In this document: piece after piece, positions 6,222-11,259 of the stretch
How the letters are laid out: each line of letters begins with the position of its first letter
How positions within the stretch are numbered: the stretch's first letter is position 1
Assembly (NCBI GenBank): GCA_035493835.1
Contig: DATJHO010000106.1
Coordinates: 1-11,259 of the forward strand
From: DASZTU01 sp035493835
Lineage (GTDB): Bacteria; Pseudomonadota; Alphaproteobacteria; Rhizobiales; Devosiaceae
Length of the DNA stretch: 11,259 nucleotides
Direction of reading: 5' to 3'
Position numbers and translations under genes: made by a program
Notes under the pieces: model-generated
What the model was told of the DNA's origin: nothing
The model's input: the letters and a program-made list of their open reading frames with translations, nothing else
The model's database searches: none

Positions 6222-6250
6222 GTTCGACAAGCTCACCATGAGGTCGAACG
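6222..6250. repeat. 29-nt dispersed repeat, copy 1
   Basis: A 29-nt element bounded by 7-bp inverted ends GTTCGAC and GTCGAAC around the core AAGCTCACCATGAG. A second copy with a single mismatch lies at 11121-11149 in the same orientation. It resembles the TTCGACAAGCTCA-type repeats scattered through alphaproteobacterial genomes. It sits about 100 bases upstream of radA. Confidence 0.8.
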
Positions 6251-6351
6251 AGAGGCCACGGCCGAGGGATCCCGCAAGCGTTCGCTTTCTGTTCTTGCTC
6301 TTGCAAAAACCATCCGCTATCCAAAAGATCCGATTCACCTCCCGAACGCCA

Positions 6352-7752
6352 ATGGCCAAGCCAAAATCCCAATTCATCTGCCAAGCCTGCGGCGCGGTTT
6401 ATTCGCGCTGGCAAGGACGTTGCGAGAGCTGCGGCGATTGGAACAGCATTGTCGAGGAACTCATCGAGAGCGGCGTCGGCGCCGGGCCGAAATCGGCGAT
6501 CGCCGGTAGCCGGCCGGTAGAATTGGTGCCGCTGGCGGGGGAAACCGAGAGCGCGGCGCGGGTGGTGACCGGCATGCCGGAGCTGGATCGGGTCACCGGC
6601 GGCGGCTTCGTCATGGGCTCGGCCCTGCTGGTCGGCGGGGATCCGGGCATCGGCAAATCGACGCTGCTGCTGCAGGCGGCGGCGGCGCTCGCCAGCCAGG
6701 GCAAGCGCGTAGTTTATGTTTCGGGCGAAGAAGCGGTCGCGCAGATCCGCCTCAGGGCACAGCGGCTCGGCCTGGGTGATGCGGCGGTTTCGCTCGCGAG
6801 CGAGACCAGCGTCGAAACGATCCTTGCCACTTTGCAGCAGGGGCCGACGCCGCACCTCGTCATCATCGATTCGATCCAGACGCTGTGGACCGACCGCGCC
6901 GAGAGCGCGCCGGGCACCGTCACTCAGGTCCGCACCTGCGCCCAGGCGATGACCCGCTTTGCCAAGAAATCGGGCGCCGCCGTGGTGCTGGTCGGCCATG
7001 TCACCAAGGACGGCCAGATCGCCGGTCCCAGGGTGGTGGAGCACCTTGTGGATGCGGTGCTCTATTTCGAGGGCGATGCCAGCCACACGTTCCGCATCCT
7101 GCGCGGCGTCAAGAACCGCTACGGGGCGACGGACGAAATCGGCGTGTTCGAGATGACCACGCTCGGGCTCAAGGAGGTCGCCAACCCATCGGCGCTCTTT
7201 CTCGACCAGCGCGACGAGGGCGCCGCGGGGTCGGCCGTCTTTGCCGGCATGGAGGGTACGCGGCCGGTCCTGGTCGAAATCCAGGCGCTGGTTGCCGCCT
7301 CCCCGCTCGGCACACCGCGGCGAGCGGTGGTGGGGTGGGACTCGGCGCGGCTGTCGATGGTGCTGGCCGTGCTCGAAACCCGTTGCGGGGTGCGGATCGG
7401 CGCCAACGACATTTATCTCAATGTGGCGGGCGGACTGAAGATCAATGAGCCGGCCGCCGACCTCGCTGTGGCCGCAGCGCTGATCTCCTCGCTCACCGGC
7501 GCGCCGCTGCCGCCCGACTGCGTCTATTTCGGCGAGATTTCGCTCGCTGGTGGCATCCGCCCGGTCGTTCACGCCTCATTGCGCCTCAGGGAGGCGCAAA
7601 AGCTCGGTTTTGCCGCCGCCGCAACCGGCCGGCTCGGGGCGGGCGACAAGGCGAACGGGCTCGGGGTGAGCGAATTTTCGCAACTGGCCGAACTTGTGGG
7701 ACGGATCGCCGCAAACCGGCCACGCCCCGCCGATAGCGATGAACTGATGTAA
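6352..7752 (+). CDS. radA: DNA repair protein RadA (branch-migration helicase)
   Basis: RadA (Sms) is a RecA-related ATPase that helps process and extend recombination intermediates during DNA repair. The 466-residue protein has the full architecture: a C4 zinc finger (Cys10, 13, 24, 27) and the Walker A motif GDPGIGKST (about 96-104, Lys102). Walker B follows as LVIIDS (Asp173), then the RadA-specific KNRYG motif (254-258, usually KNRFG). The C-terminal Lon-like domain contains NDIYLNVAGGLKINEPAADLA. The ATG at 6352 puts MAKPKSQF directly before the zinc finger as in homologues. The open frame extends further upstream but only through the repeat region. The ribosome site is weak (CACCTCCCGAACGCCA before the ATG). 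It is followed at 98 bases by cvpA, an arrangement I recall from other Rhizobiales. Confidence 0.97.
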   Translation: MAKPKSQFICQACGAVYSRWQGRCESCGDWNSIVEELIESGVGAGPKSAIAGSRPVELVPLAGETESAARVVTGMPELDRVTGGGFVMGSALLVGGDPGIGKSTLLLQAAAALASQGKRVVYVSGEEAVAQIRLRAQRLGLGDAAVSLASETSVETILATLQQGPTPHLVIIDSIQTLWTDRAESAPGTVTQVRTCAQAMTRFAKKSGAAVVLVGHVTKDGQIAGPRVVEHLVDAVLYFEGDASHTFRILRGVKNRYGATDEIGVFEMTTLGLKEVANPSALFLDQRDEGAAGSAVFAGMEGTRPVLVEIQALVAASPLGTPRRAVVGWDSARLSMVLAVLETRCGVRIGANDIYLNVAGGLKINEPAADLAVAAALISSLTGAPLPPDCVYFGEISLAGGIRPVVHASLRLREAQKLGFAAAATGRLGAGDKANGLGVSEFSQLAELVGRIAANRPRPADSDELM

Positions 7753-7850
7753 GCTGGGAACATCTACTGGCTTCTACTAGCAGCCGCTTCCATTACATCG
7801 GATAAGCAGCTAAACGGAATCGTCAACGATCCAACGCCAATGAGCGGACC

Positions 7851-8555
7851 ATGTTCACAGCATTAGACGTCGGGTTCGGGCTTTTGGTGCTGATTTCGGC
7901 AGTCCTTGCCACGGCCCGAGGACTGACGCGAGAAATCCTGTCCCTGCTCACCTGGGCCGGTTCGGCGGCAATTGCCGCCTACATGTATTTCAAGCACCCC
8001 GAAATCGCCCAAGCCTACATAAAGGAAACGGTCGTTGCCAATGTGGTGACGGTGGCCGGCAGCTTCATCGTCTCGCTGATCGTGCTGCACCTCATCACCA
8101 TGCGGGTCGCCGATTTCGTGGTCGACAGCCGCATCGGGCCGCTCGATCGTACGCTCGGCTTCGTCTTCGGCATCCTCCGCGGCGTGGTGATCGCGGTGGT
8201 GGTGGTGATCTTCGGGCTGTGGCTATTTCCCGATACCACCAAGTTCGAGTGGGCCAAGGATTCAAGGTCGTTGCCTTATCTCCAGAATTTCGGCGATGAG
8301 CTGATCGCGGCCCTGCCCACCAATCTCGAGGAGCAGGTCACCAGCATCCTCAAGCACAACAATGCCGGCGCCCCGACCGTGCCCACGGGCACCGACGACA
8401 ACGCCACTCCCGACAGCACGGCCCCTGACAGCGCCGCGGCCGGCGACAATGCTTCGCCCGATGCCACTGCCCCCTCCACGGACGCCCCGGCGGCTCCCGC
8501 CACGGCGGCCCCGGCGACGGCGCCGGCAAATCCGGGTGCAAATTCGGGCGTGTGA
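7851..8555 (+). CDS. cvpA: CvpA family inner-membrane protein with long low-complexity tail
   Basis: CvpA-family proteins are small inner-membrane proteins first linked to colicin V production in E. coli and usually encoded next to purF; their molecular role is unresolved. The 234-residue product has four predicted membrane segments (about residues 5-21, 27-46, 59-84, 101-126). It also shows the family-typical ARGLTREILSLLTW and DRTLGFVFGILRG stretches. After a short amphipathic region (about 130-168), the last 66 residues are Ala, Pro, Thr, Asp and Asn with no Lys or Arg. This is an acidic, presumably disordered tail not found in E. coli CvpA. The ATG at 7851 is chosen because it starts directly before the first membrane segment; an ATG at 7840 is out of frame. 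The Shine-Dalgarno signal is poor. Confidence 0.92.
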   Translation: MFTALDVGFGLLVLISAVLATARGLTREILSLLTWAGSAAIAAYMYFKHPEIAQAYIKETVVANVVTVAGSFIVSLIVLHLITMRVADFVVDSRIGPLDRTLGFVFGILRGVVIAVVVVIFGLWLFPDTTKFEWAKDSRSLPYLQNFGDELIAALPTNLEEQVTSILKHNNAGAPTVPTGTDDNATPDSTAPDSAAAGDNASPDATAPSTDAPAAPATAAPATAPANPGANSGV

Positions 8556-8570
8556 GCGTATGAACCGGCT

Positions 8571-8611
8571 TAGAGCGCCGGATGTTCCGATGTAATCTGG
8601 ACGGCGCTCTA
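8571..8611. repeat. Palindromic intergenic repeat, hairpin 1 of the cvpA-purF gap
   Basis: TAGAGCGCCG (8571-8580) and CGGCGCTCTA (8602-8611) are perfect 10-bp inverted copies with a 21-nt spacer. Together with the following CTTGTTTGA linker and the hairpin at 8627-8666, this resembles the mosaic intergenic repeats common in Rhizobiales genomes (RIME-like; by recollection). It begins 16 nt after the cvpA stop codon. Confidence 0.8.
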
Positions 8612-8626
8612 TCGCTTGTTTGAACA

Positions 8627-8666
8627 CCGGACACGTCCGAAAAGTGGTACCCACTTTTCGGTCCGG
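8627..8666. repeat. Palindromic intergenic repeat, hairpin 2 of the cvpA-purF gap
   Basis: CCGAAAAGTGG (8637-8647) and CCACTTTTCGG (8651-8661) are perfect 11-bp arms around a 3-nt loop. CCGGA (8627-8631) and TCCGG (8662-8666) add an outer 5-bp stem with a 5-nt bulge. The CCGAAAAGTGG core is a familiar element of Rhizobiales dispersed repeats. As RNA it would make a stable stem-loop between cvpA and purF. Confidence 0.8.
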
Positions 8667-8673
8667 TACTCTA

Positions 8674-8695
8674 GCCCTCGCGCGGCTGTGAGGGC
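8674..8695 (+). other. Hairpin 3 of the cvpA-purF gap
   Basis: GCCCTC (8674-8679) and GAGGGC (8690-8695) form a 6-bp stem with a 10-nt loop, about 65 nt before the purF start. It follows directly after the repeat hairpins. No T-run follows, so it is not a standard terminator. Confidence 0.35.
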
Positions 8696-8761
8696 CATAG
8701 GGTTGATTTGCCGAGCGATCAGGCAGACATACGGCCGACGCGACGAATGGTGGTTAGATAC

Positions 8762-10249
8762 ATGGACGAGCAGCCCGATCTCTTCGATTTTGACGGGGAC
8801 ACCTTGCACGAAGAGTGCGGTGTGTTCGGCATTCTGGGCCACCCGGATGCGACGACCCTGACGGCCCTCGGCCTGCATGCCTTGCAGCATCGCGGCCAGG
8901 AAGCGGCGGGCATCGTCTCCTTCGACGGCGCGCAGTTCCATTCCGAGCGGCAACTCGGCCTTGTCGGCGACCATTACACCAACCCCCAGACCATCCGCAG
9001 GCTGCCCGGCAGCATGGCCATCGGCCATGTGCGCTATTCGACGACAGGAGAAACCATTCTCCGCAACGTGCAGCCGCTCTTTGCCGAACTCGCGGTGGGC
9101 GGCATCGCCATTGCGCATAATGGCAACTTCACCAATGGCCTGACGCTGCGGCGCCAGCTCATCGCCGATGGCGCCATCTGCCAATCCACGTCCGATTCCG
9201 AAGTGGTGCTGCACCTGATCGCGCGCTCGCGTAGGCAAAGCTCCAGCGAGCGCTTCATGGATGCCATCCGCCATCTCGAGGGCGCGTTCTCGCTCGTTGC
9301 GATGACGCGTACCAAGCTGATCGGGGCGCGCGACGCGACGGGTATCCGCCCGCTGGTTCTGGGTGACCTCGACGGCAAGCCGATCTTTGCCTCGGAAACC
9401 TGCGCGCTCGACATCATCGGCGCCAAATATGTGCGCGATGTGGAAAACGGCGAAGTCGTGGTCTGCGAGATCCAGCCGGACGGCAGCATCACCACCGAAT
9501 CCTTCCGCCCGTTCCCGAAGCGGCCTGAGCGCGTTTGCCTCTTCGAATATGTCTATTTCGCCCGCCCGGATTCGGTGGTCGCCGGCCGCAACGTCTATGG
9601 CGTCCGCAAGCGCTCGGGGGCAAACCTTGCGCTCGAAGCGCCTGTGGAAGCCGATGTCGTGGTGCCGGTGCCGGATGGCGGCACCCCCGCCGCGATCGGT
9701 TTCGCGCAGGCCAGCGGCATTCCGTTCGAGCTCGGCATCATCCGCAACCATTATGTCGGTCGCACCTTCATCGAGCCCACGCAGCAGATCCGCGCCTTCG
9801 GCGTAAAGCTCAAGCATTCGGCCAACCGCGCCGAAATCGAGGGCAAGCGCGTGGTGCTGGTCGACGATTCGATCGTCCGCGGCACCACCTCGCTGAAACT
9901 GGTGCAGATGATCCGCGATGCCGGGGCCCGTGAGGTACATATGCGCATCGCCAGCCCCATGATCACGCATTCGGATTATTACGGCATCGATACGCCCGAT
10001 CCCGAAAAGCTGATCGCCAACCAGCACAGCACGCTCGAGGATATGTGCCGCTTCATCGGCGCCGACTCGCTGCAGTTCCTGTCGATCGACGGGCTCTATC
10101 GCGCCGTCGGCGGGGAGCCGCGCAACAATGCGGCGCCGCAATTCACCGACCACTATTTTACCGGCGAATATCCGACCTCGCTGACCGACCTCAACGGCCG
10201 GGGCCGCAGCGAACCAAAGACGATTTCGCTGCTGCGCGAGGCAGGCTGA
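8762..10249 (+). CDS. purF: Amidophosphoribosyltransferase (glutamine PRPP amidotransferase)
   Basis: Catalyses the first committed step of purine synthesis: PRPP plus glutamine gives 5-phosphoribosylamine, glutamate and pyrophosphate, in the cytoplasm. With the ATG at 8762 the product has 495 residues. A short N-terminal propeptide (18 residues) precedes ECGVFG, where Cys19 becomes the catalytic N-terminal nucleophile after cleavage. The N-terminal half is the Ntn glutaminase (VRYSTTGE, AHNGNFTN, STSDSEVVLH). The C-terminal half is the phosphoribosyltransferase with PRPP loop VVLVDDSIVRGTTS (364-377). Only one of the four cysteines that bind [4Fe-4S] in Bacillus PurF appears kept (Cys259). 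An upstream in-frame ATG at 8747 is possible; 8762 has GGTGG at 8 nt. It follows cvpA, as in E. coli, and is nearly contiguous with the SDR gene. Confidence 0.97.
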   Translation: MDEQPDLFDFDGDTLHEECGVFGILGHPDATTLTALGLHALQHRGQEAAGIVSFDGAQFHSERQLGLVGDHYTNPQTIRRLPGSMAIGHVRYSTTGETILRNVQPLFAELAVGGIAIAHNGNFTNGLTLRRQLIADGAICQSTSDSEVVLHLIARSRRQSSSERFMDAIRHLEGAFSLVAMTRTKLIGARDATGIRPLVLGDLDGKPIFASETCALDIIGAKYVRDVENGEVVVCEIQPDGSITTESFRPFPKRPERVCLFEYVYFARPDSVVAGRNVYGVRKRSGANLALEAPVEADVVVPVPDGGTPAAIGFAQASGIPFELGIIRNHYVGRTFIEPTQQIRAFGVKLKHSANRAEIEGKRVVLVDDSIVRGTTSLKLVQMIRDAGAREVHMRIASPMITHSDYYGIDTPDPEKLIANQHSTLEDMCRFIGADSLQFLSIDGLYRAVGGEPRNNAAPQFTDHYFTGEYPTSLTDLNGRGRSEPKTISLLREAG

Positions 10250-10252
10250 TCC

Positions 10253-10987
10253 ATGGCAGGTTCGAAGCAACTCGCTGGCAAGGTGGTGCTGGTGACCGGC
10301 GCATCGCGCGGCATCGGCTATTTTGCCGCCAAGGAAGCGGCAAGCCGCGGTGCACACGTCGTTGCCGTGGCGCGGACCGTCGGCGGCCTCGAAGAACTGG
10401 ATGACGAAATCCAGGCGCAGGGCGGCACGACCACGCTCGTCCCGCTCGACCTCGCCGATGGCGACGCCATCGACCGGCTGGGTGCCGCGATTTTCGAGCG
10501 CTGGGGCGCGCTCGACGGTCTCGTGGCGAATGCCGGGGCGCTGGGCACGCTGAGCCCGGTCCCGCACCTGTCGCCCGAGGAGTTCGACAGGACTTTTCGG
10601 CTGAACGTGACCGCCAATTTCCGCCTGATCCGCTCTATGGATCTGCTGCTGCGCCAGGCGCCGGCCGGCCGGGCGGCGTTCGTCTCCTCGGGCGCGGCGC
10701 GCTCGGCCCGGCCCTATTGGGGGCTTTACGCCGCCACCAAGGCGGCGCTCGAAGCGCTGGTCAAGAGCTATGCTGGCGAGATGCAGACAACGTCTGTCCG
10801 CACCAACGTCTTCAATCCCGGCCCCGTCCGCACCGCGATGCGCGCCAAGGCCATGCCGGGCGAGGACCCAGACACGCTGCCGCCCCCGTCCGATATCGCG
10901 CCCAGCCTCATCGACATGATCGCGCCGGGCTATGCCGAAAACGGCATGCTGTTCAGCTTTCCGACGAAAGAGCTCAAGGCGCTGTAG
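10253..10987 (+). CDS. SDR family NAD(P)-dependent oxidoreductase
   Basis: A classical short-chain dehydrogenase/reductase of 244 residues with a Rossmann fold; it transfers hydride between NAD(P)(H) and an unknown alcohol or ketone substrate. Seen: TGASRGIG (15-22) for the dinucleotide, LDLAD for the adenine site, ANAG after strand 4, catalytic Ser145 or Ser146, and YAATK with Tyr159 and Lys163. NPGPVRT follows after strand 6. A basic Arg right after the glycine motif (R19) and ARTVGG at the second strand suggest NADP(H), by family rules. It begins 3 nt after the purF stop, with GAGG inside the end of purF as ribosome site, so co-transcription and perhaps translational coupling are likely. 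I recall this SDR next to purF in other Rhizobiales. Its substrate and any link to purine synthesis are unknown. Confidence 0.93.
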   Translation: MAGSKQLAGKVVLVTGASRGIGYFAAKEAASRGAHVVAVARTVGGLEELDDEIQAQGGTTTLVPLDLADGDAIDRLGAAIFERWGALDGLVANAGALGTLSPVPHLSPEEFDRTFRLNVTANFRLIRSMDLLLRQAPAGRAAFVSSGAARSARPYWGLYAATKAALEALVKSYAGEMQTTSVRTNVFNPGPVRTAMRAKAMPGEDPDTLPPPSDIAPSLIDMIAPGYAENGMLFSFPTKELKAL

Positions 10988-10997
10988 CCCCTCATCC

Positions 10998-11034
10998 GGC
11001 GCTTCGCGCCACCTTCTCCCGCAAGGGGAGAAGG
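10998..11034. repeat. Palindromic repeat after the SDR gene, possible terminator
   Basis: Two hairpins lie side by side: GGCGC-TTC-GCGCC (10998-11010) and CCTTCTCCC-GCAAG-GGGAGAAGG (11012-11034). The second has a perfect 9-bp stem. It is a common form of alphaproteobacterial dispersed repeat. It lies 11 nt after the SDR stop and could end the purF-SDR transcript, but it is followed by A-rich rather than T-rich sequence on the plus strand. Confidence 0.7.
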
Positions 11035-11068
11035 AAAGAAAGGGCCCGGCGGCACCATCAACACCAAG

Positions 11069-11149
11069 CTCATCCCGAGCCTGTCGAAAGATGGGCCACA
11101 AACGCCCTGCCGGCCCCGCCGTTCGACAAGCTCACCATGAGATCGAACG
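11069..11149. repeat. 29-nt dispersed repeat, copy 2, with an inverted diverged partner
   Basis: 11121-11149 repeats the element at 6222-6250 with one difference in 29 bases. A diverged inverted partner lies at 11069-11088 (CTCATCCCGAGCCTGTCGAA), whose reverse complement matches 16 of 20 bases of the copy. The two can pair as a long hairpin. The last bases of the window (11150-11259) hold no gene I can support. Confidence 0.75.
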
Positions 11150-11259
11150 GGGGCGACAAGGTGCTCCGAATGGACGCCTCCCGCCGGGGTGCAGGTGTCA
11201 AGTGGCCATCGTCCCGCAAATCGGCCGCAAGGCGGCTTGAAAGCCTTTCCGATCCGTCC

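Noticed and set aside
6106..7572. 488-codon minus-strand open frame opposite radA
   Set aside because: Shadow of radA and of the upstream repeats; Arg/Asp/His-rich composition and no recognisable domain.
7753..7850. Possible regulatory element between radA and cvpA
   Set aside because: No inverted repeat, promoter pair or leader structure stood out; an ATG at 7840 is out of frame with cvpA.
8667..8761. Purine riboswitch upstream of purF
   Set aside because: No purine or PRPP aptamer-like conserved core was seen; the structured part is explained by simple inverted repeats.
8609..11101. Very long minus-strand open frame (830 codons) opposite purF and the SDR gene
   Set aside because: It is antisense to two unmistakable conserved genes, reads as low-complexity Arg/Gly/Ala/Asp/His-rich sequence and crosses intergenic repeats. 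High GC codon bias explains the lack of stops.
1..11259. CRISPR array, toxin-antitoxin pair or defence cassette
   Set aside because: No regularly spaced direct repeats and no gene pair with such domains; the repeats found are isolated palindromes.

Overview
The window looks like a chromosomal segment of a GC-rich alphaproteobacterium, most likely of the order Hyphomicrobiales (Rhizobiales) and perhaps Devosia-like. This rests on the protein families (DUF2336, a Rhizobiales-type NAD kinase, PurF without the Bacillus-type Fe-S ligands), the gene order radA-cvpA-purF-SDR, the dispersed palindromic repeats, and a TTAA-N7-TTAAC (CtrA-type) motif. The taxonomic call is inference from memory and was not searched.

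Layout. Positions 1-507 are the right end of an integrated element: the C-terminal part of a tyrosine recombinase, then an A/T-richer stretch, then the 3' part of a tRNA-Thr(TGU) gene without its 5' half, which is the expected att junction. From 508 onward the DNA reads as ordinary chromosome. It holds a small lipoprotein (617-904) and an NAD kinase (1098-1874). A large palindromic repeat (1904-2024) lies in the convergent gap before a minus-strand DUF2336 protein (2069-3277). Next on the minus strand come an SLT-type lytic transglycosylase (3386-4249) with a CtrA-like box just upstream, and a YdjA-type nitroreductase (4336-4914). Divergent from the nitroreductase is a plus-strand exported protein (5012-6055) made of three similar beta-rich modules.

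A repeat cluster (6099-6250) precedes the plus-strand block radA (6352-7752), cvpA (7851-8555), purF (8762-10249) and an SDR oxidoreductase (10253-10987). cvpA and purF are separated by three successive hairpins that resemble a Rhizobiales intergenic repeat. purF and the SDR gene are 3 nt apart and are probably co-transcribed. The last about 270 bases contain only repeats, including a second copy of a 29-nt element first seen before radA.

How it works together: this is mainly housekeeping, comprising NADP supply (NAD kinase), the first step of purine synthesis (PurF), DNA recombination and repair (RadA), envelope proteins (CvpA, lytic transglycosylase, lipoprotein, three-module exported protein) and flavin redox chemistry. 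I do not see a clear novel multi-gene system. The points most worth a second look are the island junction, the CtrA-like control of the transglycosylase, the three-module exported protein, and the repeat and hairpin architecture around radA-cvpA-purF.
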